A model generated the notes under the pieces. The model was given only the letters and a program-made list of their open reading frames with translations, was not told the origin of the DNA and did not search any database. 64,000 nucleotides of DNA, taken from a bacterium (GTDB lineage: Bacteria > Bdellovibrionota_G > JALEGL01). This document shows positions 46,597 through 56,006 of this stretch, piece by piece. The stretch lies in NCBI GenBank assembly GCA_022763185.1, contig JALEGL010000008.1, positions 124,001 to 188,000 on the forward strand. The letters run 5' to 3'. Every line of letters starts with the position of its first letter. Position 1 is the stretch's first letter. A program made the translations under genes and the position numbers.

Positions 46597-47201
46597 TGAA
46601 ATGGAATAATATAAAGTTATTTTTTTATGTTTTTTTTGTTAGTTTTGTATTTGTTTATAAAGCCAATGCAATCATTATTAAAAGTTTAAGTTTAGATGTA
46701 ATGATTGAGAAATCAAAGTCAGTTTATATTGCACAAGTGATGAATGTTTCTCCTCTTAAAGTTGACGCAGATGGTTTAGAGTATAATTTAATTCAGTTAA
46801 AAGTTGTTAAAGCCTATAAAGAATCAATGGTTAATGAATTGCTTGAGTTTAAACAAGTCAGCCAAAACCAAAGTAACAGTTGGAAGTACTTAAGACTTTT
46901 ACCGATACCTAACTATAAAAAGGGTCAAAAAATCTTGTTCTTTATGTCAGAAAAAAGTCAAAAAGGCTATCAAATGCCTATTGGTTTTGAGCAAGGAAAA
47001 CTACTGATTGAACAAAAAACAACTCAAAATATCAATGATGCAACTATTGAACTCAAAGAAAATCACAAGAATTTATTTCAATTAAAAGCAAATAAGCTTA
47101 ATCCGGGTACTCGCTTAAAGACTCAAAAAATCAAAAACAAACGTCAAGGTTTCACAGTCAAAGATTTTGAAGAGCTGTATAGAGGCATTAGCCATGAATA
47201 A
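46596..47201 (+). CDS. Secreted protein with possible NTR/TIMP-like (OB) fold
   Basis: A 201-residue protein with a signal peptide (FYVFFVSFVFVYKANA). The mature segment SKSVYIAQVMNVS ... YNLIQLKVVKAYK ... KKGQKILFFMSE follows the strand pattern of netrin/TIMP-type OB folds (exported-compartment protein, 'VVKAYK' then 'G-x-x-LFF'). It lacks the N-terminal Cys of animal TIMPs. Proteins with this pattern are often encoded beside matrixin-type proteases. It overlaps the matrixin gene by 8 nt (ATGAATAA), so the two are translated together. A protease inhibitor or chaperone role is speculative. Confidence 0.6.
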   Translation: MKWNNIKLFFYVFFVSFVFVYKANAIIIKSLSLDVMIEKSKSVYIAQVMNVSPLKVDADGLEYNLIQLKVVKAYKESMVNELLEFKQVSQNQSNSWKYLRLLPIPNYKKGQKILFFMSEKSQKGYQMPIGFEQGKLLIEQKTTQNINDATIELKENHKNLFQLKANKLNPGTRLKTQKIKNKRQGFTVKDFEELYRGISHE

Positions 47202-49302
47202 ACGAGTGTTCTATATAGTATTATTGACGCTTATGGTTTGTATGACGTCATTAAAAGCAGCAGCTTTTCTTGAACACATCAATGGACAGCCCTACGTATG
47301 GAAACCCAATGGATCTCCGATTGTTTATAGAGTAGAGACAGGTAATCTGACCGCTTCAGTTAACAATGTCCAAGCAAGAAATATTTTAAGTGATTCATTC
47401 TCAGTTTGGGAAAATGTTTTTGGAGCACAAGACTTTTCTTTTAATGAAGGTGTATCTTTGGGGCTTGATATTACGCTAATTAATTATAAAAATTTTATTG
47501 ATATTGATTCATCGGGTAATTTTTACAACAAAACATCCGATACAGTAGTTATTTTTGATGATAATGGTGCAATTATCAATGATCTTTTTAATTCAGTAGC
47601 TCCAGGTTCAGGCTCCTCTATTTTAGGTATAGCCTCTCCAGGCCGGTTTAATGCCAGTAACTTTGAAATAACAGCAGGCTTTATTATTATTAATGGTGCA
47701 GTTACCGGGAGTGACCAAGATGTTATAGCTGCTACAGCAACACATGAACTTGGACATCTTTTAAACCTTGCCCATACTCAATTGAATTCCGAACAGGCAC
47801 TTAATGGTAGTAGCGCAGATGATGATGTTGTGCCCACGATGTTTCCATTTATTCCTGATGATGCCACTGTCTCAGAAAGTTTAGAGTTAGATGATCAGTT
47901 TTCTATGTCATTGTTATACCCAGATAATTCTGAGATATTATCAAGAAATGAAATTAGAGGCCATGTATTGCGTAAAAATGGTAAGGGTGTCAGAGCTGTT
48001 AATGTGACTTGTAGAGATGATGCAGATCCATTGAAAAATGCAGTCAGTTATTTATCTGATCAGAGTTATACAAATGATGGTAATTACTTGTGTGGCTTAC
48101 TTCCATCTGGAGACTATACGGTAAAAGTTGAAACAGTGAGAGAGGCTATTAATAGTTTTTCACCAAACCCTCCTTTTATTGAGACTGAATTTTATAATCA
48201 AAATAATGAGAGCTTTGACTCTTCTATAGACATGTTAAATGAGTCTTCTTTGGTCAGTGTTTCGGGTGCAGGAGATTTGGTTGAAGATATTGATATTGTC
48301 CTTAATAATAATGGTCAATTGTTTTCAGGTCAAACAGTGGCCTCTCAAACTTATGAAAGTTTTTCAATAAGAGAGTTTTTTATTAATGTACCACAAAGTG
48401 CAAAAAGTTTAACCGTTAATTTAAGCTGGTTAAATTCTACAAAAGATTTAGATTTATTTATTAAGTGTGAACCTGAGTTTTCAATTGCAAAATCTTCTCC
48501 AAATTTATACAGCCAAAGTCTTGCTTTCAGTGATGAAATTTCAACAACTTCAGAAAGTATTGTGTTGAATAAAAATAATTCACCACGCTTAGAAGACTGT
48601 CAGTATCATATCATTGTGCAAAAATTTAACCCATCAGTTGGAGAAGTTGTGAACTTTTCTCTGAATGTTGAGGTGGATGCTAACCTTCCAACTCAACTAC
48701 AATCTAAAGCTGAAGATATTAATAAAGTGTATCAAGGAAATGAGTATGTTGTTGCTAGTAAAGTGATGACAGGCTATTCAGAAGATTTTGACATTTTTGC
48801 TCTTGAGTTTCAAGAAAGTTTGTTGCTAGATATGAATCAAGTTAGTCAGGCGGCACTTTATCTCGATAGCAATAAAAATAAAATATTAGATAAAGGAGAT
48901 AGTTTGTTGCAAACAACAACTGACTTTGCTGCGCAAGACCTAAGCTTTGTGTTTGATGATATATTTTTTACAGTGGATGATGGAAAAGAAACACGTATTT
49001 TCGTGACCTATACCTTGCAGCCACAAACATCCAATGTGAGTATGTTCTTTTTAGTTTTACTGCTGTTAGCGGTGGTAAGTTTATGTTTTTCTGGGTATAA
49101 AAAACATGTAGTGTGCTCAGTGTGTGTGTTGTTTGTTTTTATTGTATTGCCTCTCTCATGCCAAAAAGTGAAATTAGACTACAAACCTATTCTCATTGAC
49201 GAGGAAAGTATAACAGCAGTTGGACAAACCTATGATGATCAGTTTATTGTTGAAATTGATGAAAGTGGACAATATGATTCTGTTGTTGATTACTTTGATT
49301 GA
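47194..49302 (+). CDS. Matrixin-type (metzincin) secreted metalloprotease
   Basis: A 702-residue protein with a signal peptide ending near LKAAA. The catalytic zinc motif HExxHxxGxxH is HELGHLLNLAH from His184, with a Met-turn in PTMFPF. No cysteine-switch propeptide is visible. Then come a carboxypeptidase-regulatory-like domain (about 250-310, RGHVLRKNGKGVRAVNV), a PPC-like beta-sandwich (about 380-490) and a C-terminal part with two hydrophobic helices (about 608-627 and 638-654), probably a membrane or cell-surface anchor. The true start is ATG 47194; an in-frame codon 27 nt earlier lies within the preceding gene. The substrate is unknown. Confidence 0.88.
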   Translation: MNKRVFYIVLLTLMVCMTSLKAAAFLEHINGQPYVWKPNGSPIVYRVETGNLTASVNNVQARNILSDSFSVWENVFGAQDFSFNEGVSLGLDITLINYKNFIDIDSSGNFYNKTSDTVVIFDDNGAIINDLFNSVAPGSGSSILGIASPGRFNASNFEITAGFIIINGAVTGSDQDVIAATATHELGHLLNLAHTQLNSEQALNGSSADDDVVPTMFPFIPDDATVSESLELDDQFSMSLLYPDNSEILSRNEIRGHVLRKNGKGVRAVNVTCRDDADPLKNAVSYLSDQSYTNDGNYLCGLLPSGDYTVKVETVREAINSFSPNPPFIETEFYNQNNESFDSSIDMLNESSLVSVSGAGDLVEDIDIVLNNNGQLFSGQTVASQTYESFSIREFFINVPQSAKSLTVNLSWLNSTKDLDLFIKCEPEFSIAKSSPNLYSQSLAFSDEISTTSESIVLNKNNSPRLEDCQYHIIVQKFNPSVGEVVNFSLNVEVDANLPTQLQSKAEDINKVYQGNEYVVASKVMTGYSEDFDIFALEFQESLLLDMNQVSQAALYLDSNKNKILDKGDSLLQTTTDFAAQDLSFVFDDIFFTVDDGKETRIFVTYTLQPQTSNVSMFFLVLLLLAVVSLCFSGYKKHVVCSVCVLFVFIVLPLSCQKVKLDYKPILIDEESITAVGQTYDDQFIVEIDESGQYDSVVDYFD

Positions 49303-49308
49303 TGAACA

Positions 49309-51198
49309 ATGCAAAACAAACAAAAAAATAAATCTTTAATGAAAAAATCAGTTGTTGATTTGATAAAAAGAGCCCCACGTTTGCCTGGTGTTTATATTAT
49401 GAAAGATTCAGCTGAAAGAATACTTTATATAGGTAAAGCGAATCAACTGGTTGACCGATTAAAGTCTTATATTCACGCCTATTCTGATGAGCGTCCATCG
49501 GTTAAAGTGTTTATACCTAAAGTTAGCCATATAGATTGGCTGGTAACAGAAACTGAAAAAGAAGCTTTGTTACTAGAAAGTTCTTTAATTAAAAACCATA
49601 GGCCAAAATACAATATAGATTTAAAAGATGATAAGTCTTATGTCAGCCTTAAAATAAGCCAACATGAATTTCCAAGACTGTACATTACCAGAAAAATCAA
49701 TAAAGGTGATGGTGAATACTTTGGTCCATTTTCATCTGCTAAATCTGTTAGAGAAACATTAAAAGAGGTTCAAAAAATTTTTCAAATTAGAGATTGTACA
49801 GATTACTTTTTTAAACAAAGAAAGCGTCCGTGTTTAAGGTATCAAATCAAAAGATGTTCTGCGCCATGTGTAAAGTATATTGATGAAAAAAACTATTCAA
49901 AAGATGTCTATGATGCAAAAAAGTTTTTAAAAGGCAATAAAGATACTTTAATTAAACAGTTGTTAGAGAAAATGAGTGTTGCATCACAAGCATATCAATA
50001 TGAGCAAGCAGCTGTATACAGAGATAAATTGACAGCAATAGAAAGAACTTTAAAACCACAAACAATTGATCAAAAACATCCTCATAAGAATGTTGATTTT
50101 ATTGCAATTTATGGTGATGTCAACGCAAGCATTGTGAAACTTATTTCTATGCGGCAAGGGCGTATCACCAATACTTTAGATTTTTTATATGAAGAGTCCA
50201 TTCAATTTTATGAAGAAATTCTCAATGCATTTTTAGGGTCTTATTATTTATCCAATACAGGTAATTTGGATCTATACCCACAAAAAATTTACATAGAAAA
50301 GACAATTGCAGATCAAAGTATATTTGCTGGAGCGATTAGTGATTTAAAAGGAAGTAAAGTGACTTTGCAAGTGCCTCAAAAGGGACAGATGAGTCAACTG
50401 CTAGACATGGCAAAGAAAAATGCAAAAATCATTTTTCTCGAGAAAAAACGGAAAAGTCAGAGCAATACGCAAGTTTTACGTGAAATAGAACATAAGTTTA
50501 GATTAAAAAACTATCCAAGAAAAATAGAAGGTTATGATATTTCAACTTTTCATGGAAAAGCATCTATTGGCTCAAAAGTTGTGTTTATTGATGGAGAAGC
50601 CGATAAAAGTCAGTATCGTTTTTATAATGTAAAAGAAAGTCTTTACTCAAATGATTTTGCAATGATGTTTGAAGTTTTTAAACGCAGGCTGTCTAAATTA
50701 GATGGTGAAAACGATCCTGATTTGATTTTAATCGATGGCGGTAAAGGTCAAATGTCACAAGCAATAAAAATCATGAATGATTTGGGTATTGATCATATTG
50801 ATGTTGTGGCTATTGCTAAAGAAAAAGAATGGAAAACGAATCAAGGTAAAAATAATGCTCCTGAACGAATTTTTATTCCCAATCAAAAAAATCCAATTGT
50901 ATTGAAACCCGGCTCAAAAATGGCTAATTTGTTGCAAAATATTCGAGATGAAGCGCACCGTTTTGGTTTAAAAAATCATAGAAAGAAACGTAACAAAACA
51001 ACATTAAAAAGTGATTTATCAAAAATTCCAATGATAGGTCCCAAAAAACAAAAACTATTATTGCAACATTTTAAAAGTTTAAAAAATATTCAAAATGCAG
51101 ATTTAGAAACATTGATGAAAGTAGAAGCCCTGGGACATAAAGCTGCTAAAAGTGTTTATGATTATTTTAATTTAAACCAAGAAACATCGAACTCATAA
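49309..51198 (+). CDS. uvrC: UvrABC excinuclease subunit C
   Basis: UvrC makes both incisions in nucleotide excision repair. Domains in order: GIY-YIG nuclease (GVYIM ... ILYIGKA), Cys-rich region (CLRYQIKRCSAPC), UVR domain, RNase H-like nuclease (GYDISTFHG, IDGGKGQ) and C-terminal helix-hairpin-helix pair (IPMIGPKKQKLLLQHF). 629 residues is normal. ATG 49309 is taken; ATG 49339 is possible. It begins 6 nt after the matrixin gene but is functionally unrelated. Confidence 0.97.
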   Translation: MQNKQKNKSLMKKSVVDLIKRAPRLPGVYIMKDSAERILYIGKANQLVDRLKSYIHAYSDERPSVKVFIPKVSHIDWLVTETEKEALLLESSLIKNHRPKYNIDLKDDKSYVSLKISQHEFPRLYITRKINKGDGEYFGPFSSAKSVRETLKEVQKIFQIRDCTDYFFKQRKRPCLRYQIKRCSAPCVKYIDEKNYSKDVYDAKKFLKGNKDTLIKQLLEKMSVASQAYQYEQAAVYRDKLTAIERTLKPQTIDQKHPHKNVDFIAIYGDVNASIVKLISMRQGRITNTLDFLYEESIQFYEEILNAFLGSYYLSNTGNLDLYPQKIYIEKTIADQSIFAGAISDLKGSKVTLQVPQKGQMSQLLDMAKKNAKIIFLEKKRKSQSNTQVLREIEHKFRLKNYPRKIEGYDISTFHGKASIGSKVVFIDGEADKSQYRFYNVKESLYSNDFAMMFEVFKRRLSKLDGENDPDLILIDGGKGQMSQAIKIMNDLGIDHIDVVAIAKEKEWKTNQGKNNAPERIFIPNQKNPIVLKPGSKMANLLQNIRDEAHRFGLKNHRKKRNKTTLKSDLSKIPMIGPKKQKLLLQHFKSLKNIQNADLETLMKVEALGHKAAKSVYDYFNLNQETSNS

Positions 51199-51229
51199 AC
51201 TTGGCATACTCTGTGCTGAATATGTCTTT

Positions 51230-52528
51230 GTGTTGATCATAAAATGGTGGTTTCAGTACTGTATTCCTATTTTTATTCTTGCTTTAGTTTACCTACTGTT
51301 TTCACAGATAGGAAGAGTAGAGCAGAATTTGCAAGCTTGTGCATATAAACCTGGAAAAATTGACGTTGTCACGGCAGTCAATTTAAAAAAAGCTGTAAGC
51401 GTAAGTCATGATTTGATCTGCTATTCGGCACAAATAGAGGATTCATGCTCATTACATCATTCCGTTATGGCAAACGTGTACTTTTCAACGCAACATGCAC
51501 CAACAATAAATGAAAAAAATCTGATTGTGAAAGGTAAAATGTACGTTGGTCAAAACAATAAAATTAAAATCTATACTAAGCAATGGTTCAACTCAGCTAG
51601 GTCGCAATTAATGCCCATTCAAAAGCTGTATGCTTACATAAGCAGCCAATTAAGATTTTTACCAGATACAGATTTTGCCTTATTGCAGGCAACAATCTTT
51701 GCTCAAAAACAATATTTGTCTAGGGATCTAAAAAAATTATTCAAGCGTCTGGGAATCGGTCACTTGCTGGTTGTTTCTGGGATACATTTTGCACTCATAG
51801 TCTTGGTACTTAAAAATTGTGTTTTAAAACTGATTTTTTTAAATCTTTATACCGTAAAAATATTGCGTGTGGATAGCGTAGATTTAGTGTTGTCTACAAT
51901 AATAGGCTTGCTGTACTTGTGCATGATTGATTTTCCAGTCTCTGCGCAACGAGCCTATGTTTTTATTGTTCTTGGGAAGTTAATGCATAGTCTTGGGGTT
52001 AGGTGTTCTATTTTTAGTCTATTGTTTTGTTCTGCCTTGGCATTGTATATTTTTGATCATAAACAAGTTTGGACACTTTCGTTTGTGTATTCTTTTCTTT
52101 GCGTATTGGCCATTGCTATATTTCAGCAAAAGAATAAAGTTTTTTTTAGTGCAGTACAAACAAGCTTAGGGATTTTTTCAATGAGTCAATTGTTAACCTG
52201 CATGATTTTTTCTTCTTTAAACCCTATGTCTTGGTTCTTAAATCTTTTATTCATTCCATTATTCTCAGTTGTTTTGGCTGTTTATTGTCTCTTTACAATA
52301 GGGATGGTTTTTATACACTCACCATTTATAATTAAAATTTTTATAAATCTATTGCATGCATTTAATGCTTTTTTATTAAAGGGTCTTCATTGGGTTGATG
52401 CAATGGGGATGCATGAAGTAAAATTGGAAAGTAACGTTTTTTTTTACAGTTTTCTGCTTTCTATGACGGTTTATGTCGGACTCCACATAGTGCGTAAGAG
52501 TCAAATCTTTTATAAACAAATACATTAA
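51230..52528 (+). CDS. comEC: ComEC/Rec2-family competence membrane protein, short form
   Basis: The DNA-uptake channel family, recognised by the motif GIGHLLVVSGIHFALI in the competence domain and about eight transmembrane helices after residue 165. An N-terminal extracytoplasmic OB-like domain is present. The usual C-terminal metallo-beta-lactamase nuclease domain is absent: the protein ends at residue 432, soon after the last helices. A nuclease could be supplied by another gene. The start codon is GTG 51230 or TTG 51233; neither has a strong ribosome site. With a type IV pilus in the same region, natural transformation is plausible. Confidence 0.87.
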   Translation: MLIIKWWFQYCIPIFILALVYLLFSQIGRVEQNLQACAYKPGKIDVVTAVNLKKAVSVSHDLICYSAQIEDSCSLHHSVMANVYFSTQHAPTINEKNLIVKGKMYVGQNNKIKIYTKQWFNSARSQLMPIQKLYAYISSQLRFLPDTDFALLQATIFAQKQYLSRDLKKLFKRLGIGHLLVVSGIHFALIVLVLKNCVLKLIFLNLYTVKILRVDSVDLVLSTIIGLLYLCMIDFPVSAQRAYVFIVLGKLMHSLGVRCSIFSLLFCSALALYIFDHKQVWTLSFVYSFLCVLAIAIFQQKNKVFFSAVQTSLGIFSMSQLLTCMIFSSLNPMSWFLNLLFIPLFSVVLAVYCLFTIGMVFIHSPFIIKIFINLLHAFNAFLLKGLHWVDAMGMHEVKLESNVFFYSFLLSMTVYVGLHIVRKSQIFYKQIH

Positions 52529-52630
52529 ATTTGAGTATTTGTGTCTGCAATGACATTGAACTAAACTAAAGAAAGTGGAGGTCTATATTACTTATTGCTC
52601 TTCATACTGAAAAACCTTATAAAGGACTTT

Positions 52631-53365
52631 ATGTCAGTTGATTTAGAATATATTGAAAGTTTTTTACAAGATCTTAAAAGAAGAGGGCAGAACTATCTTA
52701 TCCATAACGCTAAAGAGGTAGAAAAACATTCAATCGACAAGAAAGGCCAAGCCGTGCAAAGTGCAGAAAATTTTGAAAACAATGAGTTCACACTAGAAAA
52801 TGTTCGCCATGAGCTTGGGGAGTGTCAACGTTGCCAACTGCATACAACTAGAAAAAATATAGTCTTTGGAGTGGGCAATAAAAATGCAGATTTGATGATT
52901 GTTGGTGAGGCACCGGGTAGAGATGAGGATATTAAAGGTGAACCTTTTGTGGGAAGAGCAGGGCAACTGTTAACCAAAATAATTGAAGCCATTGGTTTAA
53001 GCAGAGAAGAAATTTACATTGCCAATATTATTAAATGCCGTCCCCCAGAGAACAGAAATCCAGCCCCAGAAGAAATTGAGCAGTGTGAACCCTTTTTAAT
53101 AAAACAAATTCAAAGCATACAGCCTAAAGTTATTTGCTGTGTTGGCAAATTTGCTGCTCAAACTTTATTAAAAACAGAGACGCCTATTTCTAAATTAAGA
53201 GGGCAATTTGCCCAATATGAAGGAATTGCATTGATGCCAACCTATCATCCGGCTTATTTGTTACGCAATCCAAGTGCAAAAAAGTATGTTTGGGAAGATA
53301 TGCAGTTGGTGCATGCTAAACTTTCTGAACTCACGGGTAAGAAGTTGAAGCTTAAAACATCATAG
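52631..53365 (+). CDS. Uracil-DNA glycosylase, type 4 (Fe-S) family
   Basis: It removes uracil from DNA. Motif A GEAPGRDED and motif B HPAYLLR are intact. Four cysteines for the 4Fe-4S cluster are visible (CQRC, IKCRPPENRNP and the following C). A 50-residue N-terminal extension precedes the catalytic domain. I chose ATG 52631 because AAGGA sits 4-5 nt upstream; a reading from 52595 adds 12 residues. The product has 244 residues. It shares strand and spacing (14 nt) with queA. Confidence 0.93.
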   Translation: MSVDLEYIESFLQDLKRRGQNYLIHNAKEVEKHSIDKKGQAVQSAENFENNEFTLENVRHELGECQRCQLHTTRKNIVFGVGNKNADLMIVGEAPGRDEDIKGEPFVGRAGQLLTKIIEAIGLSREEIYIANIIKCRPPENRNPAPEEIEQCEPFLIKQIQSIQPKVICCVGKFAAQTLLKTETPISKLRGQFAQYEGIALMPTYHPAYLLRNPSAKKYVWEDMQLVHAKLSELTGKKLKLKTS

Positions 53366-53379
53366 CGGGTACTTAGGTT

Positions 53380-54453
53380 ATGCAGACTCTAGATTTTGAC
53401 TTTCATTTACCAGAAGAGCTTATTGCACGTCAGGCTAAAACAGATAGGTCAGCAGCAAAAATGCTGTACTATCATGTCAATCGTGATCAGATAAAGCATA
53501 CGCATGTAAGTTCAATTGCTGATTTTTTTAATACAGGAGATGTATGCGTTATCAATAACACAAAAGTTTTAAAAGCCAGGTTTACTTGGCAATATAAATC
53601 AAAACAAGAAGAGCTGGTTTTACTTCAATGCATTTCTAAAAATAATACAAACTCTGTATGGGAAGCGATTGTTTCTGGAAGAAAAACAAAATGTGAACAT
53701 GTGTATCCACAAGGTAGCTTTAATTTTAAAATATGTAAGAAACTTGAAAATGGCCTTGCCCTTATCGAAGTTAACAAAACTTTTAATCAAGTGAGACAGT
53801 TGATGCTTGAGGAAGGAAAACTGCCCATACCCCCCTATATTAGAAAAATGCGTAAGCATTATGATGAAAGTGAAGACAGCCAATTGGATGAAAAGGGCTA
53901 TCAAACAACTTATGCTGAAACTGCAGGAGCAGTAGCAGCACCAACAGCAGGCTTACACTTTACAGAAGAAGTCTTGGGTGAACTTGAAGCTAAAGGTGTT
54001 AAGTTGGTTAAAATTCAATTGGATGTAGGTTGGGGAACCTTCCAGCCTCTGAGTGATAAAAATTGGCAAGAAGGTAAACTGCATGAAGAGCGTGTATTTA
54101 TCTCTGAACAAGCAGCAAAATCTATTTTAAAGGCGATGGAAAATAACCAACAAATTTTGGCAGTGGGTACAACCTGTATCAGAAGTTTACAATGGTGGTA
54201 TGAACAAGGCATGCCTGAACAAGGTATAGAGGGTATGTGTGATTTGTTTATCCATTACCCATGGCAAACTCCAGTGGCAACGGCGATGCTCACTAACTTT
54301 CATTTTCCACAAACGTCTCTTCTGCATTTGGTTTCGGCTTTTATTGATGATGAAAAACAAACAAAATTGATGGAGTTGTATCAACAGGCTATAGAGAAGC
54401 GTTATATGTTTTACAGTTACGGAGATTGCATGTTAATTCAACATAAAAATTAA
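53380..54453 (+). CDS. queA: tRNA preQ1(34) S-adenosylmethionine ribosyltransferase-isomerase
   Basis: QueA transfers and isomerises the ribosyl group of SAM onto preQ1 in tRNA, making epoxyqueuosine. The family start LDFDFHLPEELIARQ, the motif VCVINNTKVLKAR, the segment TAGLHFTEEVL and the C-terminal motif FYSYGDCMLI are all present in 357 residues. tgt follows after 6 nt, so the two act as a queuosine operon. Confidence 0.97.
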   Translation: MQTLDFDFHLPEELIARQAKTDRSAAKMLYYHVNRDQIKHTHVSSIADFFNTGDVCVINNTKVLKARFTWQYKSKQEELVLLQCISKNNTNSVWEAIVSGRKTKCEHVYPQGSFNFKICKKLENGLALIEVNKTFNQVRQLMLEEGKLPIPPYIRKMRKHYDESEDSQLDEKGYQTTYAETAGAVAAPTAGLHFTEEVLGELEAKGVKLVKIQLDVGWGTFQPLSDKNWQEGKLHEERVFISEQAAKSILKAMENNQQILAVGTTCIRSLQWWYEQGMPEQGIEGMCDLFIHYPWQTPVATAMLTNFHFPQTSLLHLVSAFIDDEKQTKLMELYQQAIEKRYMFYSYGDCMLIQHKN

Positions 54454-54459
54454 GAAGAT

Positions 54460-55572
54460 ATGATGGATTTTAAACTTAAAAAAAATGCGAGTATCGGTAA
54501 GGCAAGAACGGCAACCCTGACAACAAAACATAGTTCAATTCAAACACCTGTTTTTATGCCTGTTGGAACCAATGCTACGGTTAAAACACTATCCAAAGAT
54601 GAACTCAAAGCCTGTGGAGCGCAGATTATTTTATCCAACACCTATCATAATTATTTAAAACCTGGTGAAGATGCCGTTGAAACCTTGGGCGGACTGCATC
54701 AGTTTATGAATTGGGATAGGAGTATTTTAACGGATAGTGGAGGCTTTCAAGTGTTTAGTTTGTCTGCACTCAATAAAATCAATGAAGAAGGTGTAGCGTT
54801 TAGGTCTCACCATGATGGCAGCAAGATATTTTTTACTCCTGAAAGTGTTGCCATAACTCAAAAAAAACTAGGCTCAGATATTGTGATGCCTTTAGATCAA
54901 TGCATTGAGCTGCCAGCGGAAAAAAATAAAATTATAGAATCCGTGCAAAGAACTTTGCGCTGGCTAGACAGAGCGTTAAGCGTTCCATTAAAAGATTATC
55001 AACAGACGTTTGCAATTGTTCAAGGGGGAACTGATCCAGAGTTAAGAAAATTTAGTGCTCAGGAAACCATACAAAGAGATTGTTTTGGCTACGCTATTGG
55101 GGGCTTAAGCGTGGGCGAAGCTAAACCACTCATGTACGAGAGCATTGATGTGGTGACAGATATTTTACCTCAGGATAAACCCAGGTATTTAATGGGAGTG
55201 GGTACGCCAGTTGATATTATTGAAGCGGTTGATCGGGGTGTGGATATGTTTGATTGCGTGATGCCAACCCGCAATGCTAGAAATGGTAATTTATTTACAG
55301 ACTATGGCCAAATCATGATCAAAAAAAAGCAGTATGCATTAAAAGACGAGCCTGTTTGTACAGATTGTCAATGTTATACCTGCCAGAACCACAGTTTAGC
55401 CTATCTGCATCATTTGTATCGCTGTAAAGAAGTCTTGGGGATTCGTTTGAATACCATCCATAATATTCACTATTATCTTAATCTAATGCAAAGAATTAGA
55501 TATTCAATTGAACAAGATGACTTTCAAAGATTTAAAGCTGGGTATTTGTCCAAATGGAATACCTCCCTCTAG
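54460..55572 (+). CDS. tgt: Queuine/preQ1 tRNA-guanine transglycosylase
   Basis: Tgt swaps guanine-34 for preQ1 in GUN-anticodon tRNAs. The substrate motif DSGGFQVFSL, the catalytic Asp region (VDMFDCVMPTRNARNG) and the zinc site CTDCQCYTC...HHLYR are clear in 370 residues. The start is ATG 54460 or the adjacent ATG 54463. It is paired with queA, whose product acts next. Confidence 0.97.
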   Translation: MMDFKLKKNASIGKARTATLTTKHSSIQTPVFMPVGTNATVKTLSKDELKACGAQIILSNTYHNYLKPGEDAVETLGGLHQFMNWDRSILTDSGGFQVFSLSALNKINEEGVAFRSHHDGSKIFFTPESVAITQKKLGSDIVMPLDQCIELPAEKNKIIESVQRTLRWLDRALSVPLKDYQQTFAIVQGGTDPELRKFSAQETIQRDCFGYAIGGLSVGEAKPLMYESIDVVTDILPQDKPRYLMGVGTPVDIIEAVDRGVDMFDCVMPTRNARNGNLFTDYGQIMIKKKQYALKDEPVCTDCQCYTCQNHSLAYLHHLYRCKEVLGIRLNTIHNIHYYLNLMQRIRYSIEQDDFQRFKAGYLSKWNTSL

Positions 55573-55662
55573 GTAGGCCGTAACTGGACGGAAATGACAT
55601 GTATAGCAAAAGATCGTAAAGAAAAATTGACCCTGTTGCTTGCCTAAGGTAAGAGAGCGGCT

Positions 55663-56004
55663 ATGATTTCAAATGTTTACGCAATGGCCTCTAATGGTCA
55701 ACAAGCTGCCGAATCCGGCAATATTTTTTCTGCCATGTTCCCTATGCTCATGGTATTTGTCATCTTCTACTTTATTTTAATAAGGCCGCAAAGGAAGCGA
55801 GAAGATCAGCATAAAAAATACTTAGAGAGCTTAAAAAAAGGCGATGAGGTTATTTTGCAAAATGGCATCATTGGTAAAATTACAGGTGTAACAGAGAGTG
55901 TGGTTAGCCTTGAAATTGCACAAAATACAAAAATCAAAGTTTTAAGATCCGCAGTGGCAACAAATTATTCCCCACAAGCATTAGCAAAAAAAGGAGATCA
56001 ATAA
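55663..56004 (+). CDS. yajC: Sec translocase accessory protein YajC
   Basis: A 113-residue protein with one N-terminal membrane helix (MLMVFVIFYFILIRPQRKR, the family hallmark) and a small cytoplasmic beta domain (GDEVILQNGIIGKITGV). YajC binds SecDF and helps translocation and membrane-protein insertion. The first 20 residues before the helix are Ala/Gln-rich. It lies 2 nt before secD, the usual order. Confidence 0.96.
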   Translation: MISNVYAMASNGQQAAESGNIFSAMFPMLMVFVIFYFILIRPQRKREDQHKKYLESLKKGDEVILQNGIIGKITGVTESVVSLEIAQNTKIKVLRSAVATNYSPQALAKKGDQ

Positions 56005-56006
56005 CA

